A stretch of 54,720 bases of DNA from Streptomyces sp. CT34 (lineage in GTDB: Bacteria > Actinomycetota > Actinomycetes > Streptomycetales > Streptomycetaceae). The notes beneath the pieces were generated by a model. It saw only the letters and a list, made by a program, of their open reading frames with translations. It was not told the DNA's origin and did not search any database. The position numbers and the translations under genes were made by a program. The stretch lies in assembly GCF_000805335.1 (NCBI RefSeq), contig NZ_KN708638.1, positions 346,452 through 401,171 on the forward strand, in the 5' to 3' direction. Of the stretch, positions 17,439 through 26,906 are shown in pieces. The first letter of the stretch is position 1. Every line of letters starts with the position of its first letter.

Positions 17439-19700
17439 GTGAAGGCAGCGATACGACGGACGGGGCGCGGCACCTGGGATCGCTTCGCGGCATCCGACCC
17501 CGGGCTGCTGCGGCTGATGGCCGGGCTGCGGACGGTGGCGGCGATTGTGCTCACGCTCGTCGTGCTGGCACTGCTCGACACCGGTGTCACGTTGATGGTC
17601 GCCGGCGCCATGGCGGCCATGGTCGCCACGTTCGCCATCAGGGAGAAGGAGGTGCGCGGCCAGGCGGTCACGCTCGCTCTCGGTCTGCCGGTCGCGCTCG
17701 CCGCCATGACGCTGGCGGCGCTGCTCCACAGCAGGATCGTCGCCGGCGACCTGTTCTTCATCGCGCTGATCTTCGGCGCCGTCTACGCCCGCCGCTTCGG
17801 GGACCGCGGCATGGCCCTGGGGCTGATCGGCTTCCAGGTCTACTTCATCTCGCTGTTCGTCCATGCCACCGTGCCGACCCTGCCGGAGCTGTACCTGACG
17901 CTGGGTGTCGCCTTCGCGTGCAGTGCCGTGGTGCGTTTCGCGGTCGTTCCCGAGACGCCGGAAGGGACCCTGCGCCGCCTGCGCGAGGCTTTCCGGACGC
18001 GCCTGGCGCAACTGGTGGCCACCCACATCGAGTTGGTGGACGCCGGTCCCCAGCAGTTGGACGGCGTCCTGGACGATCTGCGGCGGCACACCTCCCGGCT
18101 GCACGAGGCGGCGCTGATGATTCAGGGCCGCCTGGAGGAGGGAACCCGTGACGCCGCCGTCGCGGGACTGCTGCAACGCCGGGTCGCGGATGCCGAGATC
18201 GCGGCCGAACGGTTGGGCGTGATGCTGCTCAACGCGCGCAGCGCGGAGCGCACGGACACCCTCACCCTGCATCTGCCGGATGCCCCGGTGCCGGCCATGA
18301 TGAACCGTGTGCAGGCCGAGGGGGATGCCATCGGCACGCTGCGCCGGGACCTCGAAGCGCTTCATCTGCTGGTCGCGCGGGCGCCCGATGACCGCGGCAC
18401 GGCGCTGGCACATGTACGGAACCGGTTGCTCGGCTACCGCGACGAGGACAATCTGCCGCCCGGCACACCGGCCGTCCAGGACGCCTTCCGCGGTCTGGGT
18501 GAGGCCGCGCGTGCCGTACTGGGTCTGCGGCTGGCGCTGGACGGGCCACAGGACGAGTCCGACGACTCGCCGGCCACCACACGCTCGCGTGAGGAGTTCG
18601 ATGCCGAGGACCTCGCGATCGTCGGGGCCGAGGAGAGCACGGAGGGCGAGGACGAACGCACCGGACTCCAGCGGCCCACCACCCGGGCCGCGTGCCAGGT
18701 CGCGGTGGGCTCCGCGCTGGCCATCGTCGGCGGCGAGTTCCTGTCGACCCAACGCTGGTACTGGGCGGTGCTGACCTGCTGGGTGGTGTTCCTCAACACC
18801 GCCTCGACGGGCGAGATCCTGGTCAAGGGCTACCGCCGGCTGCTGGGCACGGTGCTCGGCGTGGTCGCCGGTGTCGGCCTTGCCGGTCTGGTCGGCAACC
18901 ACACCTGGACCGCGTTCCTCCTGGTGCTGCTCTGTGTCTTCGGGATGTTCTTCACCGCCCCGTTGTCGTACGCGTTGATGTCCTTCTTCGTCACCGCGAT
19001 GCTCGGTCTGCTCTACACGCTGCTGAACACCTACAGCCTCGCCACGCTCGTGCTGCGTATCGAGGAGACGGCGCTGGGTGCCGCGTGCGGGATCATCGCG
19101 GCCGTTCTGGTGCTGCCGGTGCACACGGACCGCCGTACCGACGAGCATCTGGGCACGGTCCTGGTCCGGTTGCGCGAGGTGGTGTCCGCGGCGGTGGCGC
19201 AGCTCAGCGGCGGACCTGCGGTGGATCTGCTGAGCAGGGCACGCGATCTGGACACCGCCCTGGACGATCTGCGGGGCTCCACCCAGCCGTTGATGCATCC
19301 CATCACGCCGCTGCGCGTACGTCGGCAGACGGCGCGCTATCTGGTGGCGCTGCTGGATACCTCCGCGTATCACGCGCGGTCTCTGGCGGCGACGGCCGAA
19401 CTCGTGCCGTTCAGCAAGACCGTCGCGGCCGACCCCCGGCTCGAACGCGCCGGCCTGCGTATCGCGCGCAACATCGATCTGATCGTCGCGCGGGTGGCGG
19501 ACGAGCATGCCGAGGGCGAGGTGGAATCCGGTGCGAGCATCGCCTCGATGCTGGAGGCGGACGACTCCCCTGCGCTGCGGTCGGGGACCGTCACCTTCCG
19601 CGTGCTGCGGCATCTCCAGCGCCTCGACGAGGGCGTGGTGGGCATCGCCCGCTCCCTGGACGTACCGGTGTCGGGGCGCAACGGGAGCAAGAACGGCTGA
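17439..19700 (+). CDS. FUSC-family membrane protein (aromatic acid exporter-like)
   Basis: 753 residues with the duplicated FUSC plan. An N-terminal block of about six membrane helices (residues 28-170) is followed by a soluble, helical, Arg/Glu-rich region (175-400), a second helical membrane block (about 415-560) and a C-terminal cytoplasmic tail. Typical text includes STQRWYWAVLTCWVVFLNTA, then VKGYRRLLGTVLGVVAGVGL. Relatives (AaeB, YccS) export aromatic acids or other small acids. GTG 17439 starts MKAAIRR; GGGGAG lies about 12 bases upstream. It is a single gene followed by the strongest terminator in the window, shared with the convergent permease. Confidence 0.85.
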   Translation: MKAAIRRTGRGTWDRFAASDPGLLRLMAGLRTVAAIVLTLVVLALLDTGVTLMVAGAMAAMVATFAIREKEVRGQAVTLALGLPVALAAMTLAALLHSRIVAGDLFFIALIFGAVYARRFGDRGMALGLIGFQVYFISLFVHATVPTLPELYLTLGVAFACSAVVRFAVVPETPEGTLRRLREAFRTRLAQLVATHIELVDAGPQQLDGVLDDLRRHTSRLHEAALMIQGRLEEGTRDAAVAGLLQRRVADAEIAAERLGVMLLNARSAERTDTLTLHLPDAPVPAMMNRVQAEGDAIGTLRRDLEALHLLVARAPDDRGTALAHVRNRLLGYRDEDNLPPGTPAVQDAFRGLGEAARAVLGLRLALDGPQDESDDSPATTRSREEFDAEDLAIVGAEESTEGEDERTGLQRPTTRAACQVAVGSALAIVGGEFLSTQRWYWAVLTCWVVFLNTASTGEILVKGYRRLLGTVLGVVAGVGLAGLVGNHTWTAFLLVLLCVFGMFFTAPLSYALMSFFVTAMLGLLYTLLNTYSLATLVLRIEETALGAACGIIAAVLVLPVHTDRRTDEHLGTVLVRLREVVSAAVAQLSGGPAVDLLSRARDLDTALDDLRGSTQPLMHPITPLRVRRQTARYLVALLDTSAYHARSLAATAELVPFSKTVAADPRLERAGLRIARNIDLIVARVADEHAEGEVESGASIASMLEADDSPALRSGTVTFRVLRHLQRLDEGVVGIARSLDVPVSGRNGSKNG

Positions 19701-19970
19701 GCCGGGACGGAACTGCCGTGATCGATGGGACCGTCCCGGACAATCGATCTTCGCCCCGGACCCTACCTGTCATGGTCACAGGAAATGGCCGCCCCTACCC
19801 AACTCGGTTATGTGGCAGGTCGATTCACTTCCCGCATCTGTCCCGTACGGAATTTCCGATCGGTCGATCCGGGTCAACTTCCGTAATACCGGGCCGGGTT
19901 CGATCGTGTGGTTGATGTGAATGCCGTGAGGCACGAGAGCGGTGGGGAAGCTGAATACACGAAAGCGGCA

Positions 19971-20010
19971 GCCGATGAGTTCCGCCGGATGACCGGCGGA
20001 ACTCATCGGC
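19971..20010. terminator. perfect 18-bp bidirectional terminator
   Basis: GCCGATGAGTTCCGCCGG (19971-19988) and CCGGCGGAACTCATCGGC (19993-20010) with an ATGA loop lie between the convergent FUSC and APC permease genes. The rest of the 340-base gap (19701-20039) shows no gene. Confidence 0.85.
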
Positions 20011-20039
20011 ATGCCTGACCGTGAGGTCGTGGGGCGCTG

Positions 20040-21674
20040 TCAGTGGCCGCCCTCGTTGACGACCGCCACCTCCTCGATGTTCTGCTCGATCGCCTCGGCC
20101 GGGACGGCAGTGGCCCGGGCCCAGTAGTAGATGCCGACGGAGAACAGCGCGACGATCGCCATGTCCCACCAGAGCGGGATGTGGCCCTTACCACCGAAGC
20201 CACCCTGCCAGGAAATGACCCCCATACCGATCAGGTAGACCGGGAGCCACTGCGCGGCCTTCCAGTCCAACCTCGGCGCGTTCGGCAGCTGCCTCTTCGT
20301 GGCATAGGCGGCGTAGCTGCCGAGCAGGACGTAGCCGATGATGATCGCCCAGCCGAGCCGCTGGAGGGTGTCCCAGCCGGCCCAGTAGATGATCAGGCTC
20401 GCGACGACGAACGACAGCGGGGAGAGCACATTGCCGCCGGGGAGGCGGTAGGGACGCTCGTGGTTGGCCAGCCGCCGGCGGAACACTCCGAAGGCCAGCG
20501 GGGCGCCGGCGTACATCAGGACGCTGGCGGAGGTGATGAAGGAGACGAGTTGCTGCCAGCTGGGGAAGGGCAGGAAGCAGATCACGCCGGTCACGAAGGA
20601 GATGATCAGGCCGAACCACGGTACGCCGCGGCCGTCGGTCCTCTCGAAGAGCCGGGGTGCGTAGCCGTTCTTGCTCAGGCCGTAGGAGATACGGGAGGTG
20701 GAGGTGGTGTAGATCAGGCCGGTGCCGCCGGGGGAGATGATGGCGTCGGCGTACAGGACCCAGCCCAGCCAGCCCAGGCCGACCACGGTGGCCAGTCCGG
20801 CCCAGGGGCCGCTGATGCCGGCGTAGTCGAGCTTGGCCCAGCCGTGGGCGAAGGAGGCCAGCGGCAGGGCGCCGATGTAGACGACCTGGAGCGCGGTGTA
20901 GATCACCGCACCGATCACCACCGAGCCGATGGTGGCGCGCGGCAGATCACGCTTGGGGTTGCGGCTCTCCCCCGCCAACTGAATGGCCTGCTCGAAGCCC
21001 AGCAGCGCGAAGATGATGCCACTGGTGCTGATCGCGCTCAACACACCCTTGGCACCGAACGGCGCGAAACCGTGGGACGTGAAGTTGTGCGGATGGAAGT
21101 TGGTCGCCGCGATGACGAAGATCGCCCCGAGGGGTACGGCGATCTTCCACCACGTCGCGGCACTGTTGGTGTGGGCCAGTACCTTCACGCCCAGGAAGTT
21201 CACCGCCACGAAGATCGCCATCAGGACGACCGCGACGATGAAGCCGGTTGCCGTGAGGGTTCCGTTGGCATGCTGGAGGCTCTTGGCCCATGACCAGTGG
21301 CCGGCGTAGCCGATCATGGCCTCGACCTCGATGGGCGCCACCGTCGCCGCCTGGAGCCAGGAGAACCAGCCGAAGGACATGCCGGCCAGGCCGCCGAAGG
21401 CGTAGTGCGGATAGCGGGCCGTGCCACCGGCGACCGGGAAGAGGCCACCGAGCTCGGCATGCACCAGTGCCAGCAGCACGATCGCGACCGCGCCGATGCC
21501 CCAGGAGATCACCGCGGCCGGGCCTGCCACCACGACGGCCTTCTGGGCGCCGTAGAGCCAACCGGATCCGATGATCGAGCCGACTGAGGCCCACATCAGG
21601 CCGATCAGTCCTACGTCCCTGCGAAGTGTTGATGTGCGTGTCGACATGGGCGTGATCTCGTCAACGCTTGCCAT
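20040..21674 (-). CDS. APC-superfamily amino acid permease
   Basis: 544 residues with about 12-13 membrane helices. The family's first-helix text is clear (GLMWASVGSIIGSGWLYGAQ), as are GGLFPVAGGTARYPHYAFGG and the helix-6 region GIIFALLGFEQAIQLAGESRNP. It is a proton- or antiport-driven uptake system for an amino acid or amine; the substrate cannot be assigned. ATG 21674 has AAAGG about 7 bases upstream. It is transcribed alone and converges on the FUSC gene. Confidence 0.9.
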   Translation of the reverse strand: MASVDEITPMSTRTSTLRRDVGLIGLMWASVGSIIGSGWLYGAQKAVVVAGPAAVISWGIGAVAIVLLALVHAELGGLFPVAGGTARYPHYAFGGLAGMSFGWFSWLQAATVAPIEVEAMIGYAGHWSWAKSLQHANGTLTATGFIVAVVLMAIFVAVNFLGVKVLAHTNSAATWWKIAVPLGAIFVIAATNFHPHNFTSHGFAPFGAKGVLSAISTSGIIFALLGFEQAIQLAGESRNPKRDLPRATIGSVVIGAVIYTALQVVYIGALPLASFAHGWAKLDYAGISGPWAGLATVVGLGWLGWVLYADAIISPGGTGLIYTTSTSRISYGLSKNGYAPRLFERTDGRGVPWFGLIISFVTGVICFLPFPSWQQLVSFITSASVLMYAGAPLAFGVFRRRLANHERPYRLPGGNVLSPLSFVVASLIIYWAGWDTLQRLGWAIIIGYVLLGSYAAYATKRQLPNAPRLDWKAAQWLPVYLIGMGVISWQGGFGGKGHIPLWWDMAIVALFSVGIYYWARATAVPAEAIEQNIEEVAVVNEGGH

Positions 21675-22124
21675 GAGGGGCCTTTCAAGACAGAGCTGGC
21701 CGAAAAGTTGCCTCAGCGTAGGGAGCATTCGGCGCCTTGCAAAGAGCCGTTGGCTGAATAGTTACATTCGAAGGAACATTCTCACCGGGCTCAGCGGACA
21801 CGGACGGGGAGATGTGACGGAATGCCCCCACCTGAACCGGCCACCGCGTCCGGATATCGGAATGAGCACGATCAATTACCTGCACAGCCCACCGAATAAC
21901 AGAATTCAACTTGGTGAAATCTTTGAGCCCGCGTGCCGGTGGCATTACTTTTCGGCGCCTAGGGTTTTCGCCCCCCGCCGACGAATGCAGAATTCGATCA
22001 TCTCGGCACGGGACGGTCGAAGCCGTAGCAATGCCCCGCCAGAGGGGCCGCCACCGCCGTCGCCGCCGCACGGCAGGCGGGACGCCTCGTGGCGGGGACA
22101 TGCCGGAAGGTGGTCCGCAAGATC
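21675..22124. other. upstream region of the APC permease
   Basis: About 450 bases. The part next to the permease (21720-21990) is AT-richer than its surroundings, consistent with a promoter region. I see no gene or convincing repeat in it. Confidence 0.4.
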
Positions 22125-22680
22125 AGGAGCGGATCACCTGGACGCGCTGTGCCACATCGCCTCCCGCGGACACCTCCACGACGGCCGCCCCGCACACGAG
22201 CTCGTCGACTCCCGAGGCGCCCACCTCAGCGACGTATCCACGCTCGGCCCCCTGGTGACCGGGGGCGTACTCCTCGAACTGCCCACCGTCTCGGGCAGCA
22301 GGTGGCTGGAGCCCGGACGAGCCGGGCACTCCGCGAACGTCGTCACCGCGGAACGAGCGCTCGACGTCACGATCGGTGAGGGCGCGGTACTGCCGCCGGC
22401 CGACAGCGTCCGCCGCCGGGAACCGGGAGCCTGGAACCCCGACGCGGCAAGCGCAGGCTTCCATGCGGACGCCATGCCCCTGCTGGCCGAGCCCGGTATC
22501 GCCCTGCTCGGCGGCGACGGCGACAGCGACGTACGTCCTTCGCCGGTCGACGGTGCGCACTACCGGTCCACGCACTGGCGATCGTCGCCATGGGCGTACG
22601 GCTCCTGGACAACCTCGACCTCGAAGCGGTCTCGCCCGCCTGCCGGCTGCCTCACCGTCCTGGTCCGTGCCGAGGCGCCC
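22125..22680 (+). pseudogene. decayed cyclase-family protein (kynurenine formamidase-like)
   Basis: Reads ADHLDALCHIASRGHLHDG, STLGPLVTGGVLLELPTV, MPLLAEPGIALLGGDGDSD, then in a second frame from about 22590 MGVRLLDNLDLEAVSPAC. This matches the metal-dependent cyclase/hydrolase family (putative cyclase, KynB-like), whose HxDxxxH-type motif survives only as HLDALCH. The N-terminus is absent and the tail is frameshifted. Confidence 0.6.
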
Positions 22681-22744
22681 GTTCAGCAGGCCGAGAAGAC
22701 CAACCCGACGCCCACGGCCCCACCAGCGGCCCCAGAGCGACCAC

Positions 22745-23235
22745 CGGCAAAACCATCGTCCACGTCAACCAGTCCATGACCAGCCCGGCGTCGCTGGCGC
22801 CGCCAACCGCGTTGCACAAGCCGCCCGGACCATCGGCTCGGACCTCCGGGTGATCGACGGCGAAGCTTCTCTCCCACTTCCGCAACGCCTGGACTCACTC
22901 CGCCGCCGTCAACGACGTGTACTTCGCCGACGCCGCCCCGTCCCTGCGCGCCGCACACGAGAAGGCCGCCGCCGTCCCGTTCCACATCGGCGCGGGCGAC
23001 AGCGGCCCCTCCGCCTTCCCACGCATCAACAGCCGGCAGTTCCAAGCGGCCACCGTCCCCGAACCGTTCCCCCAACAGGGCTGGCAGATCCCCGACGAAT
23101 TCAACCGTGCCTTCTCCGGCAGACCCGCCGGCGGAAACATCGCCCCCGCACACATCGCCACAGCCGCCGACGGCACCGGGACGACGACCTGGGACCCGCG
23201 CGGCGTGCCGGAAGATCTGGGGAAGGTAAGCAAGT
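22745..23235 (+). pseudogene. decayed sugar ABC transporter substrate-binding protein
   Basis: Fragments in several frames match ribose/xylose-type periplasmic-binding proteins: KTIVHVNQSMTSP, GVAGAANRVAQAARTIGSDL and RVIDGEA, then after a gap VYFADAAPSLRAAHEKAA, VPFHIGAGDSGPSAFPRINS, QFQAATVPEPFPQQGWQIPD and EFNRAFSGRPAGG. The signal peptide and a central block are missing. No permease or ATPase partner is present. Confidence 0.55.
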
Positions 23236-23512
23236 GCCCCCTGGAAACCGCACGCGGATCACGTGGAGCTGATAGTCCGTCACCACCGAGGAGCCACCAA
23301 GTGATCTTCCCCGTTCGCACCGCGCCGCCACCCACCCTGCCCCTACCCGTGCGTCGGCAGGCTGCCCCGCATCGATTTCCGGCCCGCCGGCATCAGGAAC
23401 CCGTCAAGGTAGCCCCTCCCTGCGCAAAGAAAACACCAACACCTCGCGATCCCACTATCGGGTCCCCTTCGATGGAACGTGTGAACGTGGCACAGGGCGA
23501 GGAGCTGACCCC

Positions 23513-24043
23513 ATGAACAAGCCGGGCTTCCGCGTTGTGGCCGGGGTGAGCGGTTCACTGGGAAGCCTGACCGCGCTGCACCGGGCCGCCTCCGAGGCAC
23601 GCGCCACCGGCGCCACACTGTGGGCCGTGCTGGCCTGGGAACCGCCGGGCGGCGACATCGCCCATCGCGGCGGACCCTGCCCGGAGCCGCTGGCCGCATG
23701 GCGCCGCCTGGCGGTAGACCGCCTCACCAACGCGCTCGACACCGCCTTCGGCAGCGCCGGGCCCGGGGTACCGCTCGAGCGGCTCGTGGTACTCGGCAAA
23801 CCGGCCAAGGTCCTGCTGTCGGTCGCCGATCGGCCCGATGACCTGCTGGTGGTCGGAGCCGGAGCCCGCGGCCGGCTGCGCCGAGCGCTGCTGCCCTCCG
23901 TGGCCCGCTACTGCCTGGCACGCGCCAGCTGCCCGGTCCTGGCCGTCCCGCCCTCCCCCCTCCACCGCACATTCCACGCCGTCCACCGCCGCAACACGTG
24001 GAAACTCCCTCTGAAAACCCAGGGGTTGGCCGAGCGGCACTGA
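23513..24043 (+). CDS. universal stress protein, single UspA domain
   Basis: 176 residues, one UspA domain. The ATP-binding signature G-2x-G-9x-G(S/T) appears as VGAGARGRLRRALLPSVARYCL, although the last glycine/serine is replaced by P-S. The C-terminal strand ASCPVLAVPPSP is typical. The N-terminus FRVVAGVSGSLGSLTALHRA replaces the usual V-D-G-S with V-S-G-S. ATG 23513 follows CGAGGAG. A 14-codon reading (23472-23516, MERVNVAQGEELTP) stops on the ATGA of this start and might couple translation. Actinobacterial Usp proteins are stress- or dormancy-linked. Confidence 0.8.
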   Translation: MNKPGFRVVAGVSGSLGSLTALHRAASEARATGATLWAVLAWEPPGGDIAHRGGPCPEPLAAWRRLAVDRLTNALDTAFGSAGPGVPLERLVVLGKPAKVLLSVADRPDDLLVVGAGARGRLRRALLPSVARYCLARASCPVLAVPPSPLHRTFHAVHRRNTWKLPLKTQGLAERH

Positions 24044-24391
24044 CCCCACGATCGAACGCGCCGGAGCTACGGCACACGCAGCAAGCCTGCGCAACGCCTC
24101 GCGGACGTCGTGGAGGAGGCACGGAGGAAGGCCGTACCCGCCCACGATGAGGTGAGGTCGAGCCAGTGCGGACGGTCCCGCCGATGAGGGACTCAACGCG
24201 TTCGGCTGCGCCCTCCCCGCCATCCTTGCCCGACGGTACGGAACCGGTCGACAGCATCCCCGCTCTGCTGTGGGGCTGTCGCCGTATCCGGCAGGGAAGA
24301 AGCCGTCAGCGACCGCATGCCCGGCGGAAAAACGCTGCGCCTGGTTCGCGTTGATCCTCACAACTCGCGCTAGGCTGCCGAAGATCAGGCC
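24044..24391. other. gap upstream of the low-GC gene pair
   Basis: No gene recognised. GC content falls towards the right end. A TAGGCT box (24371-24376) lies 15 bases before ATG 24392 and could be a -10 element. Confidence 0.35.
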
Positions 24392-24742
24392 ATGCCTGAC
24401 GCATGGCTCGGAGAGTTTGGGGTTCGAGTGCGCCCGATCCGTGTTACTCCCCGCATTCCCGGCGTACAGCCGAGCAGGCTATTCGGCTTGCTCCCGGTTT
24501 TCACCTGCGACGGGAACCTGGCTGCCATTTCCGACCACCGGTCGATCGCCTCGCTCCAAGAGGGCGGTGCAGTTCCGATCGACGCCCGGTTCGATCTCGG
24601 CGGGCCGGGTACGGCGGGTCTCCCGGAACCCCTCGCCGACCGAATCATGACGAATAGCCTGGCCAATATGCCGCACGGAGTCTTCCGCCCGAGCACAGAG
24701 CACGGAGCGCGAAGACCCGTCCTCAGTCCCTTCGGAGGGTGA
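24392..24742 (+). CDS. hypothetical protein, first gene of a low-GC pair
   Basis: 116-residue reading, family not recognised. It has no signal peptide or membrane helix, with a mixed composition (RVRPIRVTPRIPGVQPSRLF, IMTNSLANMPHGVFRPSTEH). GC is visibly lower than in the neighbours. Its TGA (24740-24742) ends 2 bases before the next gene's ATG and overlaps an alternative GTG (24739), the coupling expected of an operon; that supports it being expressed. It could also be the tail of a longer decayed gene. No function is proposed. Confidence 0.45.
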   Translation: MPDAWLGEFGVRVRPIRVTPRIPGVQPSRLFGLLPVFTCDGNLAAISDHRSIASLQEGGAVPIDARFDLGGPGTAGLPEPLADRIMTNSLANMPHGVFRPSTEHGARRPVLSPFGG

Positions 24743-24744
24743 CG

Positions 24745-25896
24745 ATGATCAGCCCTGAACGAACGGCTTCGACTTCTCTGTCCACTTGGCGGTCCGCGGT
24801 GGCCGACAGCGTCTCTGAAATCCCGCCGGAGGTGTGGCACGAGCTCGCACCGTCTGACGACCCGATCTACGACTACGCGTTCTTCCAGGCCATGGAGCGG
24901 ACCGGAATCGGCCCGGATGCCTATCGCTACATCCTGCTCAAACAGGGAGAGCAGGTGAGGGCCGTATTGCCGATGTGCGTCTTCCACGGACTTGCTCTGG
25001 AAGACATTCTGGGAACCCAGGGACGCCAAGTACTGCGGCCGCTGCACGGCATCATGCGGAGATCACTGCGCATCAAGGCTCTGCTGTGCGGACATGTCAT
25101 GGGTCCTACCGGAAGAGTCCTGCGAGACGGCGGGATCCCTGAGACGGCGTCACACCTCCTGGTGGACACGGTGCAACAACTGGCTGCGTCGATGGGCTCA
25201 CGGTGGATCGGCTTCACGAACTTCGCACCGTCGGAACTGCAATGTCTGGATCCGGCTCTGAAAAGAGCCGGATACTTTCGCGCCCCGGGGCTCCCCGCTG
25301 CGTGGCTCTGCCTGCGCGCCAAGAGTTTTGAGGAATATGTTTCAACCCTGTCCAGGAACGGCAGAAGTACCGTCCGTCGTAATCTGGCGAGGTTTTCCGA
25401 GCATCAAGACGTGACCATCGAGGTGCGCGACCGATTCGATGATCTCGTACCAGCCATGATGCCGCTCTATCAAGCGGTGCTCGACCGTGCGGAGTCCAGG
25501 CTGGACGTATGGACACCGGAATTCATGACCTTGCTCTCCACCGACGCGAGGATTCCCGCCAGGGCTGTCGTCTGCTGGCAGCGGGACCGCCTGGTGGGGT
25601 TCTTGATCTTCCTTGTCAAGGAGAACAGCGCGGTGGTATTGCGCATCGGCCTCGACTACGACTGCGCGCGCGAGCTACGGCTCTATCAGGTCATCCACTA
25701 TCGCAGCATCCAGGAGATGATTCGCTTGGGTGTGACCAAGATCAGCCTGACACAGAACGCCTATGAGGCGAAACGCAGAATGGGGTGTCATCTCGTCCCG
25801 ATCGAACATGCAGCGACACACCGCAACCCGGTGTGCAGGTCCTTCCTCAGGAATTTCCTCCCGATGGCGATCAGCCGGTACGGAGAACAGACCTGA
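24745..25896 (+). CDS. GNAT/FemAB-like acyltransferase (BioF2-like domain)
   Basis: 383 residues. The C-terminal half (about 190-350) reads as the Acetyltransf_6/FemAB-like fold: FEEYVSTLSRNGRSTVRRNL, VLDRAESRLDVWTPEFM, VVCWQRDRLVGFLIFLV and LRLYQVIHYRSIQEMIRLGV. Proteins of this class transfer acyl or aminoacyl groups to amines, often in natural-product, lipid or cell-wall pathways. ATG 24745 has GGAGGG 5 bases upstream. AT-ending codons (AAT, TTT, ATT, CAA) are frequent, unlike nearby genes, so lateral transfer is likely together with the preceding ORF. The substrate is unknown. Confidence 0.75.
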   Translation: MISPERTASTSLSTWRSAVADSVSEIPPEVWHELAPSDDPIYDYAFFQAMERTGIGPDAYRYILLKQGEQVRAVLPMCVFHGLALEDILGTQGRQVLRPLHGIMRRSLRIKALLCGHVMGPTGRVLRDGGIPETASHLLVDTVQQLAASMGSRWIGFTNFAPSELQCLDPALKRAGYFRAPGLPAAWLCLRAKSFEEYVSTLSRNGRSTVRRNLARFSEHQDVTIEVRDRFDDLVPAMMPLYQAVLDRAESRLDVWTPEFMTLLSTDARIPARAVVCWQRDRLVGFLIFLVKENSAVVLRIGLDYDCARELRLYQVIHYRSIQEMIRLGVTKISLTQNAYEAKRRMGCHLVPIEHAATHRNPVCRSFLRNFLPMAISRYGEQT

Positions 25897-26084
25897 GTCG
25901 ATGAACGAGTACGCGTCAGAACGGTTCGGGAACGAAGGACGCACGGGGTTGCGAAGCCGCGTGCGCAAGTGCCGATGGACACTTTTCACTTCTCGAAGTG
26001 GGCGAGGAAGGAGTCCCATTCCTCGTTCATCGGGCTCCAACACCAAAACGGTCGCCAACTGCTGACGGGGCATCGTCCCCTCCC

Positions 26085-26134
26085 CGGTGGAGCACTGACC
26101 GACGAGCACGGCGGTGACGGTCGGTACTCCACCG
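26085..26134. repeat. inverted repeat downstream of the low-GC pair
   Basis: CGGTGGAG-N2-CTGACCGAC is followed by GTCGGT-N2-CTCCACCG. Possible terminator of the upstream operon. Confidence 0.4.
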
Positions 26135-26148
26135 CAGGCAACTCCACT

Positions 26149-26170
26149 CCCCTCCGGGCTGCCGGAGGGG
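26149..26170 (-). terminator. hairpin terminator
   Basis: CCCCTCCGG (26149-26157) and CCGGAGGGG (26162-26170) form a perfect 9-bp stem with a 4-base loop, 24 bases beyond the stop of the AsnC-type gene. Confidence 0.7.
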
Positions 26171-26193
26171 CACCACCACCCCGGGACGGCTCG

Positions 26194-26906
26194 TCAGTGG
26201 CGGATCAGGCCGGTGCGTTTGACCGTCGCCAGCAGCGGGGTGGTGTCGATGGCGGTGATCCCGTCCAGGGAGCCGACGGCGTCGGTGAGGAAGGCGTACA
26301 GGGTGTCGAGGTCCGCGGTGGCGAGAGCGACGACGAGGTTGGCGGGGCCGGTGGTGGCGGCGCAGAAGCGGACGTGCGGGTGACCGCTGAGGGTCCGGGC
26401 GGCCTCGTGCAGTGCGCCGGGCCGCACCGCGATCCACAGCAGGGCTTCGGTGTACGCACCGAGCAGGGCGAGGTCGACCTCGGTCGCCAGACGCACGGTC
26501 TGGCCGCGCACGAGCGCGTCGAGTCGTCGGCGGGCGGTGAGCGCGGTGGTGCCGGCACGGCGGGCGAGCTCGCTGTAGGTGCTCCGGCCGTCCTCGGTCA
26601 GCGCCGCGATCAGCGCGGTGTCGATGGCCAGCGGCGGAGGAGGCGCTGTCGGGGGTGTGGGGTCGGGGATGAGCTGAGCCAGCTCTTGGAGTGAGAGGAG
26701 GCCCGCGGTCCAGCGGAATGCGGTGGGAAAGACGCGTAGCAGGGTGTGAGCGGTCCAGGAGCCGACGGCATCGGTGGCGGGCAGGTCGCGCAGCAGCAGG
26801 GTGTTGCGGGCGTCGGGGCCGTCGAGGAAGAAGATCGTGGAGACCTCGTCGCCGCCGCCGAGGATGTCGACCCAGACCGTGTCGGTGCGGCGTGCCAGGG
26901 CCTGGG
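26194..26906 (-). pseudogene. 5'-truncated AsnC/Lrp-family regulator
   Basis: About 238 codons remain open: ARRTDTVWVDILGGGDEVST, LLLRDLPATDAVGSWTAHTL, then an HTH (DTALIAALTEDGRSTYSELA, RRAGTTALTARRRLDALV) and a ligand-binding RAM domain to the stop. Two-module Streptomyces Lrp proteins have an additional N-terminal HTH (about 90 residues) that is missing here; the reading enters foreign sequence near 26906. No start codon with a ribosome site is seen at the break. A shortened protein from an internal start is possible, but loss of function is more likely. Confidence 0.65.

Noticed and set aside
26027..26060. Minus-strand MNEEWDSFLAHFEK peptide
   Set aside because: Only 14 codons with no ribosome site; protein-like text but too short to support as a gene or relic.
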